DNA of 64,000 nucleotides from NCBI GenBank assembly GCA_003251535.1, contig QKFD01000073.1:62001-126000 (forward strand), given 5' to 3'. Made by a program: the position numbers and the translations under genes. Under the pieces are notes generated by a model. That model was not told the origin of the DNA and ran no database searches. It worked only from the letters and a program-made list of their open reading frames with translations. This stretch comes from Chromatiales bacterium. Lineage in GTDB: Bacteria; Pseudomonadota; Gammaproteobacteria; Thiohalomonadales; Thiohalomonadaceae. Below are positions 39,924-48,667 of the stretch, in pieces; position 1 is the first letter of the stretch, and every line of letters starts with the position of its first letter.

Positions 39924-41672
39924 TTGAGCCGTCTCTCTGCCCTACTTGGCATGTTCTCCGTCATCACCCACCCCCTCACGCTCTCCGCTGCCCCCATGCT
40001 GGAGTCCGATGGCGTCGTCGCCACCTCGGTGGGCAGCGCCTGGATCACCCCCATCGGTGGCCTATTTGCCCTGCTCGGGGCGGCCGCACTGCTGTTTCAC
40101 CTACTGCGCAGCGGCCGCACCCAGCTCCAGCTGGAGCGAGAGCGGCAGGCGCTGCAACAGCAGCTGCAACTCTGCCAAGGCCGCCTCGACACCCTGCTGA
40201 CCCTACTCCCCGAGGGGGTGGTGATACACGACCAGACCGGCCGCATCACCGCCTGTAACCCCGCGGCGGAGCGGATCCTGGCCCTCCCCCAGGCCGAGAT
40301 GGTGGCCGATCCCAGCGGTGGCATGGGCTGGCCACTGCTCGATGCCGAGGGTGGGCGGTTGGCCCCCAGCGCCCACCCGGCGGCCGTCACCCAGAGTAGT
40401 GGCGAGCCGCTCCGCAACCTGATCCTCGGCCTCCAACGGGACAACAGCCCGCCCCGTTGGCTCGCCATCCATAGCCAGCCGTTGCCCGCCCCCCTCGGCG
40501 GTTTTCTCCTGACCTATACCGATATCACGGAACGGCGCAAAGCCGAGGCGGCACGCCGGGCCCAGGAGGTGGACTACCGCGAGCTGGTGGAGGGGGCCAA
40601 TAACATCATCATCCGCTGGGACGCCGATGGCACCCTGCGCTACATCAACGAGTTTGGCCGCCACTTCTTTGGCTATGAGCCAGGCGAGCTAGAGGGACAC
40701 AATGTCCTCGGTACCATCGTCCCGACCGACGGTGAACAGACCGACCTAGCGGCGATGATTGAAGAGATCGCCAGCCACCCCGAGCAATTCGAGCGCAATG
40801 AGAACGAAAACATGCGCAAGGATGGCAGTCGGGTCTTCATCAGCTGGACCAATCGCCCCCTCCTCGACCACGAGGGACGCTGCATCGAACTGCTCAGCAT
40901 CGGGGCCGATGTCAGTGACCGCCACCAGGCAGAGCTGGAGCTGAAGCGCTCCAATGCCGATCTGGAGCAGTTTGCCTACGCCATCTCCCACGACCTGCGC
41001 CAACCACTGCGCATGGTCACCAGCTATATGCAGCTGCTGGAGCGGGCGCTGGCCGGTCAGTTGGAGGAGGAGACCCGACAGTTCCTGCACTTCGCCAGCG
41101 ACGGCGCCAAGCGCATGGACCTGATGCTCACCTCGCTGCTCGAATACTCCCGCGTCGGCCGCAAGACGGAACCGCTGGCCCTACTGGAGAGCCGGGAGAC
41201 ACTGGAGGAGGCGCTCGCCTTCCTGCAACCCACCATTGCCGAGACCAAGGCCGAGATCCAGGTGAGCGGGTTATGGCCCAAACTCACCGCCAGCCGCGAC
41301 GAGCTGACCCGGCTATTCCAGAATCTGGTGGGTAACGCCCTCAAATATCAGCCCCAAGACCACACCCCATTCATCCAGATCAGCGCCGAGTGGGCCGGGC
41401 GGGAGTGGCTCTTTTCGGTCGCCGACAACGGCATCGGCATCAATCCGGCCCAGGTGGATCGCCTGTTCCAGGTCTTCTCCCGCCTCCAGGCCCGCAGCCG
41501 CTACGAGGGCAGCGGGGTGGGCCTGGCACTATGCCGCAAGATCGTCGAACACCACGGTGGCCGGATCTGGGTGGAGTCGATGGGCGAAGGCCAGGGGACG
41601 GTATTCCGCTTCACCCTACCGGCCCAGGAGCGCCCCACCCCTCCCGCCGCCGCGCCGAGGAGCGCCCCATGA
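39924..41672 (+). CDS. PAS-PAS hybrid-free membrane histidine kinase
   Basis: Membrane kinase of 582 residues. Two N-terminal hydrophobic segments (about 5-24 and 40-60) flank a short periplasmic loop. PAS domains follow at about 85-205 and 215-335. The phospho-acceptor box FAYAISHDLRQPLRMV is of the phytochrome-like HWE-adjacent type. The ATPase domain has LFQNLVGNALKYQ, VADNGIGI and GSGVGLALCRKIVEHHGG. The TTG at 39924 has GAGG 8 bases upstream; an ATG at 39951 is the alternative. It heads a five-gene overlapping operon, and its stop overlaps the start of the PhnD-like gene. Confidence 0.9.
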   Translation: MSRLSALLGMFSVITHPLTLSAAPMLESDGVVATSVGSAWITPIGGLFALLGAAALLFHLLRSGRTQLQLERERQALQQQLQLCQGRLDTLLTLLPEGVVIHDQTGRITACNPAAERILALPQAEMVADPSGGMGWPLLDAEGGRLAPSAHPAAVTQSSGEPLRNLILGLQRDNSPPRWLAIHSQPLPAPLGGFLLTYTDITERRKAEAARRAQEVDYRELVEGANNIIIRWDADGTLRYINEFGRHFFGYEPGELEGHNVLGTIVPTDGEQTDLAAMIEEIASHPEQFERNENENMRKDGSRVFISWTNRPLLDHEGRCIELLSIGADVSDRHQAELELKRSNADLEQFAYAISHDLRQPLRMVTSYMQLLERALAGQLEEETRQFLHFASDGAKRMDLMLTSLLEYSRVGRKTEPLALLESRETLEEALAFLQPTIAETKAEIQVSGLWPKLTASRDELTRLFQNLVGNALKYQPQDHTPFIQISAEWAGREWLFSVADNGIGINPAQVDRLFQVFSRLQARSRYEGSGVGLALCRKIVEHHGGRIWVESMGEGQGTVFRFTLPAQERPTPPAAAPRSAP

Positions 41673-42502
41673 GATATCTCAAGCGGCTCCCGCTCATCGC
41701 CCTACTGCTCGTTGTCGCACCAATGGCGCAGGCCGCGCCGGTGCTCTCCTTTGGTATCGTGCCGCAGCAGGCAGCCACCCGCCTGGCACGGGAGTGGGGG
41801 CCGCTACTGGCGGAGGTGGGCCGGCGCGCCGGGGTGGCACTGCGCTTCAGTACCGCCCCCGACATCCCCACCTTTGAGCGCAGGCTGGCACAGGGCGAGT
41901 ATGACTTCGCCTACATGAATCCCTACCACTACACCGTCTTCCACAGCGGTGTCGGTTATACCGCCTTCGCCCATGAGCGGGGGCGCTCGCTGGTGGGGAT
42001 CATCGTAGTGGCCAAAGATAGCCCCTACCGGCAGCTGACCGACCTCAAGGGACAGACGGTGGTCTTTCCCGCCCCGGCCGCCTTTGCCGCCTCCATCCTC
42101 ACCCAGGCAGAGTTTGCCCGCCAAGGGCTCACCATCGACTCCAAATATGTGATCTCCCACGACTCCGCCTATCGCGCCGTCGCCGCTGGCCTCTATCAGG
42201 CGGGCGGTGGCATCGGCCGCACCCTGGAGGCGGCACCACCGGAGATCCGTGCGCAGCTGCGGGTGCTCACCCAGACCGCCAGCTACACCCCCCACCCCTT
42301 CACCGCCCACCCTCGGGTGGCCGCCGAGGTCGTCACACGGGTAGCGGCGGCGCTGGTCTCTCTGGCGGACGATGAGGCGGGCCGCCAACTGTTGGCGCCG
42401 CTGTCGTTCGCCGCCATCGAACCGGCCACCGATGCCGAGTGGGACGACGTGCGCAGCCTGGGCATTGATCGGCTGCAACAGTTCGCCGCCCCACGGCCCT
42501 AA
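41669..42502 (+). CDS. PhnD-like phosphate/phosphonate-type periplasmic binding protein
   Basis: Exported protein of 277 residues. ATG at 41669 overlaps the preceding kinase stop (ATGA) and follows GAGGAG. The signal peptide is about residues 1-22 (APMAQAAP). The family hallmarks are LSFGIVPQQA, then FERRLAQGEYDFAYMNPYHYTVF and the hinge block DLKGQTVVFPAPAAFAAS. Usually such proteins deliver phosphonate, phosphite or phosphate to an ABC transporter. None is encoded nearby, and the gene lies between two sensor kinases, so a periplasmic ligand-sensing role is inferred. The ligand may not be a phosphonate. Confidence 0.88.
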   Translation: MRYLKRLPLIALLLVVAPMAQAAPVLSFGIVPQQAATRLAREWGPLLAEVGRRAGVALRFSTAPDIPTFERRLAQGEYDFAYMNPYHYTVFHSGVGYTAFAHERGRSLVGIIVVAKDSPYRQLTDLKGQTVVFPAPAAFAASILTQAEFARQGLTIDSKYVISHDSAYRAVAAGLYQAGGGIGRTLEAAPPEIRAQLRVLTQTASYTPHPFTAHPRVAAEVVTRVAAALVSLADDEAGRQLLAPLSFAAIEPATDAEWDDVRSLGIDRLQQFAAPRP

Positions 42503-42506
42503 TACC

Positions 42507-43922
42507 ATGCGCTTTCGCACCAAGACCATCCTCGGCGTAGCGCTCATCCAGGCGCTGCTGCTGCCTCTGGTGGTGATGAGCGCCCTGCACAACCTGCGGC
42601 AGGCCAATGAGGAGGAGCTGGAGCAGCAGGTGCAGCTGGCCGGGCGGCTCATTGCCGCCAGTGCCCGAGATGCGGTGATCAGCGAGGACCTCGCCACCCT
42701 CGACGGCATCGTCGCCGAGGTCATGGCGGCCCACCAGTTCGACTACCTGCGCATCCTCGACAGTAGCGGCCGCACCCTGGCCGCCGCCGGCCACCCGCCC
42801 GCCGGTCCGTTCCACACGGACCAACGGGTGGCGGAGGTCACCGATGGCTCGCTCGATTGGGAGGAGGCGATCAACGTCGCCGGTCTCCCCTATGGCCGAC
42901 TCCAACTGGGGCTCTCCACCCGCCGCCTTGAACAGGCGTTGGCAGAGGCGTGGCGCTGGGCGCTGGGACTACTGGCCATGGAGATGGGGCTGGTGGCCCT
43001 CTTCTCCTGGCTGTTGGGTAGCCACCTGGTGCGCCAACTCATCGCCCTGCGCGACGCCAGCCTCCGCTTCGCCAGCGGCGAGCTGGACCACCGGGTCGCT
43101 GAGCTGGGTAACGACGAGCTGGCAGAGACCGCCCGTGCCTTCAACACCATGGCGCGGCAGCTGGGTGAGAGCCACCGCCAGCTCTCCAGCGAAGTGAGCC
43201 AGCGCCAGGAGGCCCAGGAGGCGCTGGCCCGCGCCAATGCCGATCTACGCCGCTTCGCCGAGATCTCGGCCCACCATCTCCAGGAGCCGACCCGTCGCCT
43301 CACTAGCTTTGCCCAACGGCTGCACAGCCGCTTGGCCGGGCGCCTGGAGGATGAGGAGGCCAACCTCTCGCTGGAATTTATTGTGCAGGGGGCCAATCGG
43401 CTGCGGGCCTTGGTGCGTGATGTACAACTCTATCTAGCGGCCAGCGAGCCGCGGGGGGAGCCCGCCAGTCTTAACCCCGATGGGGTGGTGCAGGGGGTAT
43501 TGGAGCGGTTGGCCCCGCAGATCCGTAGCAGCGGGGCGCAGATCGATCTGGCCTCACTGCCACCGCTCCCCATCGATCCGCCCCGCCTCACCGATCTACT
43601 CCTGGCACTGTTCGACAACGCCCTGCGCTACCGCCAGCCAGAGCGCCCACTACGCATCGCCCTCAGCGTGGGCGAAGGGGGCGCGGGCCGCCTCCAGCTG
43701 CAACTCTGCGACAACGGCCATGGGATCCCCGCCGAGTACCGCGAGCGGGTGTTCCGCGTCTTCGAGCGGCTCCAACCCGGCGGTCCTGACGCCGGCACCG
43801 GCCTTGGGCTCGCCTTGGCGCGGCGCATCGTTGAGAGCTGCGGCGGCAGCATCCATTTGACAGAGAGTAGCGGTGGGGGCACCACCGTCGTGATTGATCT
43901 ACCCAACAGGACCCATACGTGA
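42507..43922 (+). CDS. HAMP-type membrane histidine kinase with altered H-box
   Basis: Kinase of 471 residues. Membrane segment one (about 8-30), a periplasmic domain (about 31-150) and segment two (about 153-175) are followed by HAMP and a coiled coil (about 176-240). The phospho-acceptor region reads ISAHHLQEPTRR, where relatives have SHDLQEP, so the Asp after the His is replaced by His. The ATPase domain has LFDNALRYRQPE, DNGHGIP and GTGLGLALARRIVESCGG. It starts 4 bases after the PhnD-like gene. The periplasmic domain is a good candidate docking site for that binding protein. Confidence 0.88.
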   Translation: MRFRTKTILGVALIQALLLPLVVMSALHNLRQANEEELEQQVQLAGRLIAASARDAVISEDLATLDGIVAEVMAAHQFDYLRILDSSGRTLAAAGHPPAGPFHTDQRVAEVTDGSLDWEEAINVAGLPYGRLQLGLSTRRLEQALAEAWRWALGLLAMEMGLVALFSWLLGSHLVRQLIALRDASLRFASGELDHRVAELGNDELAETARAFNTMARQLGESHRQLSSEVSQRQEAQEALARANADLRRFAEISAHHLQEPTRRLTSFAQRLHSRLAGRLEDEEANLSLEFIVQGANRLRALVRDVQLYLAASEPRGEPASLNPDGVVQGVLERLAPQIRSSGAQIDLASLPPLPIDPPRLTDLLLALFDNALRYRQPERPLRIALSVGEGGAGRLQLQLCDNGHGIPAEYRERVFRVFERLQPGGPDAGTGLGLALARRIVESCGGSIHLTESSGGGTTVVIDLPNRTHT

Positions 43923-44365
43923 CTCAAAAACAACCCAAGCCGTTCATCGTGTTGCTGGTGGAGGATGAACCGGCCGACGCCCATTTGGTGCGGGTAGCGC
44001 TGCGCGAGAATCGCATTCTGTGCGATGTACACCACGTCATAGATGGGGTGGAGGCGCTGGAGTTTCTGCGCCACCAAGGTCCGTTCTCCGGCTCACCGCG
44101 TCCCGATCTCATCCTGCTCGATCTCAACATGCCGCGGATGGATGGCCGAGAGTTTCTCAGCGAGGCCAAGGCCGATCCGGCCCTCCACGAGATCCCGGTG
44201 GTGGTGCTCACCACCTCCGATGTCGAACGGGATGTGGTCGCCTCTTACCAGCTGGGCGCTGCCGGCTATATCACCAAGCCGGTGGATGTGGAGCAATTTG
44301 TCGAGGCGATCCGCCAGGTCCAGTCCTACTGGTTCGTGCTGGTACGCCTGCCGGAAGCGGGCTGA
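43919..44365 (+). CDS. Single-domain receiver (Rcp1/CheY-like)
   Basis: Stand-alone receiver of 148 residues with VEDEPADAHLV, Asp68 in LILLDLNMPRMDG, a Thr switch in VVVLTTSD and the conserved Lys in ITKPVDVEQF. It resembles Rcp1-type receivers that pair with phytochrome-like kinases, which agrees with the H-box types of both operon kinases. The GTG start at 43919 overlaps the kinase stop (GTGA). It may carry phosphate from either kinase or act as a phosphate sink. There is no output domain. Confidence 0.93.
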   Translation: MTQKQPKPFIVLLVEDEPADAHLVRVALRENRILCDVHHVIDGVEALEFLRHQGPFSGSPRPDLILLDLNMPRMDGREFLSEAKADPALHEIPVVVLTTSDVERDVVASYQLGAAGYITKPVDVEQFVEAIRQVQSYWFVLVRLPEAG

Positions 44366-47241
44366 TGTCGCTGCCTGACGCCCTACACATCCTCCTGGTG
44401 GAGGACGAACCGGGCGATGCACTGCTGGTGCAGCACACCTTGCGCGCCGCCAGCGGCGGCCACTGCAATGTGACCTGGGCCGGCTCGCTGGCGGAGGCGC
44501 GGGAGCGCCTGGCGGAGCAGCCGATGGATCTCATCCTATTGGATCTCTCGCTGCCCGACTCGGCCGGCCTGGCCACGGTCACAGCGGCCCGCAACGCGGC
44601 GCGCGACACCCCGGTGGTGGTGCTCACCGGCCACGACGACCCAGAGTTTGCCCTGAAGGTGCTGGAGGCGGGGGCCCAGGACTATCTGGTCAAGGGGGGA
44701 TTCGATGGCGACGCCCTGATGCGCGCCATGCGCCACGCCCGGGTACGGGCCCAGTTGGAGGCGCGCCTCACCCAGTCACAACAGCGGCTTGAGCTGGCCC
44801 TGGCCGGGGCCGACCTCGGGCTCTGGGATTGGCACCTGCCGAGCGGCGAGATCACCATCAATGCCCGCACCGTAGAGATGCTGGGCTACCCCCTGGCAGA
44901 GTTCGACTCCACGGCCGACCACTGGCAGGGCCTGGTCCACCCCGACGACCTGACCGCCCGGCAGGACGCCCGCACCGCCCATCTCCAGGGTGAGCAGCCG
45001 TTCTATGAGGCGGAGTACCGCCTGCACCACCGCACCGGCAGCTGGATCTGGGTGTTTGATCGCGGCCGGGTGGTAGAGCGGGATCCCTACGGCGCACCGC
45101 TGCGCATGGTGGGCACCCTGCTCGATATTACCGAACGACGCAGTGCCGAGCAGGCGCTCAAGGAGAGCGAGACCAAGTTTCGCTCCTACGTGGAGAGCGC
45201 CCCCATCGCGGTGTTAGTGACCGATGCCGATGGCCACTACCAGGAGGTCAATTCGGCGGCGGTGGCCCTCCTCGGCTATAGCCGCGAGCAGCTCCTGGCC
45301 CTCACCTTCGACGACATCGTGCCGGACCGGGGCCGGTTGGCGGCCCGGAGCTACTTTCAGCGGGTCAAGGAGGAGGGGCGGGCCGACGGCGAATATCAGC
45401 TACAACGCAGCGATGGCGCCCTCTTTTGGGCCGCCATCCACGCCGTGCGCCTCTCCGATGGACGGCTGATGGCCTTCAAGCAGGATGTCAGCGAGCGGCG
45501 CCGCGCCGACCAGGAGCTGCGCATCGCCGCCACCGCCTTTGAATCGCAGGAGGGGATGTTGGTGACCGATCTCCACGGCGCCATCCTGCGGGTCAATCGC
45601 GCCTTCTGCGAACTGACCGGCTATCAGCCCCACGAGGTGATTGGCCACACCCCGGCCATCCTCAACTCCGGTCGCCAGCCCCCCAGCTTCTACACCGAGA
45701 TGTGGCGTCAACTGGAGCGGGATGGCTACTGGCAGGGGGAGATCTGGAACCGGCGCAAAAATGGCGATATCTACCCTGAATGGCTCACCATCACCGCGGT
45801 GACTGGGCCAGAGGGTGGTGTGACCCACTATGTCGGGGCCTTCTCCGATATCACCGATCGCAAAGAGGCGGAGGAGCGGATCCGCAGCCTCGCCTTCTAT
45901 GACCCCCTCACCGGCCTACCCAACCGGCGGCTGCTCCATGACCGCCTGCGCCAGGCGCTCGCCTCCAGCAGTCGCAACAGCCGCCACGGGGCGTTGATGT
46001 TTCTCGATCTGGACCACTTCAAGACCCTCAACGACACCCGCGGTCACGATGTCGGTGACCAGCTGCTGGTGGAGGTGGCGCGACGCATCGCCTCCTGTCT
46101 GCGGGAGCGGGACACGGTGGCCCGTATGGGGGGCGACGAGTTTGTGGTGATGCTGGAGGATCTCCACAGCGAACCGGCGGTGGCGGCCGCCCAGGCGGAG
46201 GGGGTGGCGGAGAAGATCCAGCAGGCGCTGGCCGAACCCTACCGCTTCAATCTGCCCGCCGACCGCCAGGATGAGCCGTTAGAGGAGGAGTACCACTGCA
46301 CCTCCAGCGTTGGCCTCAGCCTCTTCATGGAGAACAGCGACAACCTGGATGAGCTGCTGAAACGCTCCGATGTGGCGATGTACCAGGCCAAGGCGGCCGG
46401 TCGCAACACGGTGCGCTTTTTCGATCCGCGGATGCAGGCGGCGCTGGAGGCACGGGCGGCCACCGAGGCGGAGTTGCGCCGCGCCGCCGATCGCAATGAA
46501 CTGCGACTCCACTATCAGGTGCAGGTGGATGCCAACCACCGGGTGGTCGGGGCCGAGGCGCTGCTGCGTTGGGCCCACCCCAGCCGCGGCCTGGTGCAGC
46601 CCAATGACCTCATCCCCCTGGCGGAGGAGACCGGGCTCATCATCCCCATCGGCCTCTGGGTACTGCGCAGCGCCTGTGAACAGCTGCGGCGCTGGCAGGG
46701 GCACCCCGCCACCCGCCAACTCACCCTGGCGGTCAATGTCAGCCCGCGCCAGTTCCGCCAGGCCGACTTTGTCCAGCAGGTGCGCACCCTATTAGAGGAG
46801 AGCGGTACCGATCCCTCCCGCCTCAAACTGGAGCTGACCGAGAGTCTGGTGCTGCATGACATCGACGACACCATCGGCAAGATGCGCCAGCTGCGGGGGA
46901 TCGGCGTCAACTTCTCCATGGATGACTTCGGGACCGGCTACTCCTCCCTCTCCTACCTACGGCAGCTCCCCCTGGACCAGCTAAAGATCGACCGCTCTTT
47001 TGTGCGCGATCTGAACAGTGACCCCAACGACGCCGCCATCGTCCAGACCATCATCAGCATGGGCCACATCCTCGGCCTCACGGTGGTGGCAGAGGGGGTG
47101 GAGACCGCCGCCCAGCAGCAGTTCCTGGTACGCAACGGCTGCCAGATCTTCCAAGGCTTCCTGTTTGGTGAACCGCAGCCGATAGAGCGATTTGAACAGA
47201 CGGCCCTGCGCCAAGGGGCCCTCCCCTACACCTCCCACTGA
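44365..47241 (+). CDS. REC-PAS-PAS-PAS-GGDEF-EAL c-di-GMP protein
   Basis: Cytoplasmic protein of 958 residues. A receiver (about 6-125, Asp60 in LILLDLSLPDSAG) is followed by three PAS domains (about 140-265, 275-390 and 395-515). The GGDEF domain has an intact MGGDEF near 587 and the EAL domain an intact motif set: AEALLRW near 730, NVSPRQF, LTES, MDDFGTGYSSL, KIDRSF and AEGVE. Both synthesis and hydrolysis of c-di-GMP are therefore possible, and phosphorylation probably sets the balance. The ATG overlaps the preceding receiver's stop by one base (TGATG). It is the output gene of the five-gene operon. Confidence 0.95.
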   Translation: MSLPDALHILLVEDEPGDALLVQHTLRAASGGHCNVTWAGSLAEARERLAEQPMDLILLDLSLPDSAGLATVTAARNAARDTPVVVLTGHDDPEFALKVLEAGAQDYLVKGGFDGDALMRAMRHARVRAQLEARLTQSQQRLELALAGADLGLWDWHLPSGEITINARTVEMLGYPLAEFDSTADHWQGLVHPDDLTARQDARTAHLQGEQPFYEAEYRLHHRTGSWIWVFDRGRVVERDPYGAPLRMVGTLLDITERRSAEQALKESETKFRSYVESAPIAVLVTDADGHYQEVNSAAVALLGYSREQLLALTFDDIVPDRGRLAARSYFQRVKEEGRADGEYQLQRSDGALFWAAIHAVRLSDGRLMAFKQDVSERRRADQELRIAATAFESQEGMLVTDLHGAILRVNRAFCELTGYQPHEVIGHTPAILNSGRQPPSFYTEMWRQLERDGYWQGEIWNRRKNGDIYPEWLTITAVTGPEGGVTHYVGAFSDITDRKEAEERIRSLAFYDPLTGLPNRRLLHDRLRQALASSSRNSRHGALMFLDLDHFKTLNDTRGHDVGDQLLVEVARRIASCLRERDTVARMGGDEFVVMLEDLHSEPAVAAAQAEGVAEKIQQALAEPYRFNLPADRQDEPLEEEYHCTSSVGLSLFMENSDNLDELLKRSDVAMYQAKAAGRNTVRFFDPRMQAALEARAATEAELRRAADRNELRLHYQVQVDANHRVVGAEALLRWAHPSRGLVQPNDLIPLAEETGLIIPIGLWVLRSACEQLRRWQGHPATRQLTLAVNVSPRQFRQADFVQQVRTLLEESGTDPSRLKLELTESLVLHDIDDTIGKMRQLRGIGVNFSMDDFGTGYSSLSYLRQLPLDQLKIDRSFVRDLNSDPNDAAIVQTIISMGHILGLTVVAEGVETAAQQQFLVRNGCQIFQGFLFGEPQPIERFEQTALRQGALPYTSH

Positions 47242-47542
47242 TCCCGGGTTTGCCGGTTATGCACAGCAGCTATGGTGCTGACAAGGGGTTGACAACAGCG
47301 GCCACGGCGTGCCTGAAAGGGGTGCGCTAAGCGTGTAACTAATTGATTCTTCGTGGAACTCCCCAACAGGTCAAAATTTGACCAATTTAAGTCAGCCCCA
47401 TGCGGTGTGCGGCTCCCCGCCTCTTGCCCCAAAAGGACTCACAGAGTTATCCACAGTCTCTGGGGAAAACCTTATGGCCACTGGCGGGGGGCAAGCTACG
47501 GCCCAAAGATGAGCGAGTGGGGTCAACCCACCTCGATTTGGC
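47242..47542. other. 301-bp intergenic region with two DnaA boxes and a palindrome
   Basis: This stretch lies between two converging genes and is AT-richer than its surroundings. It contains TTATGCACA (47257-47265) and TTATCCACA (47447-47455) in the same orientation, and the inverted repeat GGTCAAA-A-TTTGACC (47369-47383). No coding sequence is evident. Confidence 0.5.
47257..47455 (+). promoter_or_regulatory. Two perfect DnaA-box consensus sites
   Basis: TTATGCACA at 47257 and TTATCCACA at 47447 both match TTATNCACA exactly. No dnaA, dnaN or gidA gene is nearby, so this is not evidence for the chromosomal origin. DnaA titration or chance is equally possible. Confidence 0.4.
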
Positions 47543-48667
47543 TCACCCCTCCCCGCCCCTCCGCCCCCATTTGAGCGCCACGTAGGCGGGGAGGGGAAGG
47601 AGCGGCTCATCCAGTAGCGCTGGACCGAGCGCCGCGCTCAGCTGGTCGCAGGCAAGGGCCGGGGTCGGCGCCGGAGGCGGGCGCACCGTGCCCCCATCGG
47701 TCTGCACTATCTGATAGATCTGGGCCGCCCCCGGCAGGGGGATCTCACCGGTGACCTCGCCGCCCTGGAGAACGATTAGAGAACCCGCGCCGTGGAACCG
47801 CTCCTGCCGGGTGCCCCGTACCGAGTTACCCACCAGCAGCTCCCCCTCCGGATCACCGGCTACCCCCCGCACGATCCCCTGCCGGCGGGCGAACCACGGC
47901 TCGTCCAGCGCCTCCCCCGCCAGCATCACCCGCCCACTGTAGGGGGGACCGGGGGCGTGCTCACCGAAGGTGTCGCAGAACAGCAGGCCACGGCGGGTGA
48001 GAAAGGCGTCGTGGACCCCGATCCGCGGATACCCATGGCAGCGGACCCGCCCCCCCGCCAACAGACCGATGAGCGACCGCTCGCCGGCCCGATTGGCCAC
48101 AAACAGCACCCCGCCGGGGAGGGCGGTGACACTGTTGAGGTGGTTGACGTTGTAGTAGAGCGGGGTCCCAAAACGGTCGTAGAAGGGTGGGATCTCCAGC
48201 GGTTGCGCCGCGCCCTGGGGATCCAGGCGTAAGAGGGTGTTGCGACCCGTATTGGCCACCCACAACCCCTCCTCCGCCAGGGAGAGGGCGTGGATGCGAT
48301 CACTCAGATCGGTGGCCTGCTGGGTGTAGAGCCGCTCCATGGCAAGCGCCCCCCGTCCCGCCCGCAGGGCATCGTAGCGACAGCGCACCACCACGGAGGA
48401 GAGGCCGATGGCAACCGCCAGGTAGAGGTGGGGGGGCGCCAGGGCGATACCGTAGATTTTATGGCGCAACAGCCGCCGAATGACCCCCTCGGCCAGGAGA
48501 TAGAGCCCGCCGCTGGAGGTGACCAGATAGTCGCGCTGAAGTGCCCGCCCCAAGGGGGCCACCACCACCGGCCGCGGCCGACTGGTGGGCAGACGGTGCA
48601 GGGCCCAAGCCGTTGTGGCAGTGGTGTAGAGCGATCGCAACCAGCGGGCGCCGGGGCGCGGCGCCAC
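47543..48667 (-). CDS. NHL/beta-propeller-like hypothetical protein
   Basis: Encodes 374 residues with repeated strand blocks of propeller type: IHALSLAEEGLWVANTGRN, then NHLNSVTALPGGVLFVANR, GVHDAFLTRRGLLFCDTFGEH and GEALDEPWFARRQGIVRGVAG. No signal peptide is seen, and no catalytic triad is recognised. The GTG start overlaps the upstream FkbM gene's stop by one base, so it belongs to the glycan-like cluster. It could be a structural or binding protein; the function is unknown. Confidence 0.65.
   Translation of the reverse strand: MAPRPGARWLRSLYTTATTAWALHRLPTSRPRPVVVAPLGRALQRDYLVTSSGGLYLLAEGVIRRLLRHKIYGIALAPPHLYLAVAIGLSSVVVRCRYDALRAGRGALAMERLYTQQATDLSDRIHALSLAEEGLWVANTGRNTLLRLDPQGAAQPLEIPPFYDRFGTPLYYNVNHLNSVTALPGGVLFVANRAGERSLIGLLAGGRVRCHGYPRIGVHDAFLTRRGLLFCDTFGEHAPGPPYSGRVMLAGEALDEPWFARRQGIVRGVAGDPEGELLVGNSVRGTRQERFHGAGSLIVLQGGEVTGEIPLPGAAQIYQIVQTDGGTVRPPPAPTPALACDQLSAALGPALLDEPLLPLPAYVALKWGRRGGEG

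Noticed and set aside
47242..47542. Chromosomal replication origin
   Set aside because: Only two DnaA boxes, no AT-rich 13-mers, and no dnaA, dnaN, gidA or parAB genes nearby.
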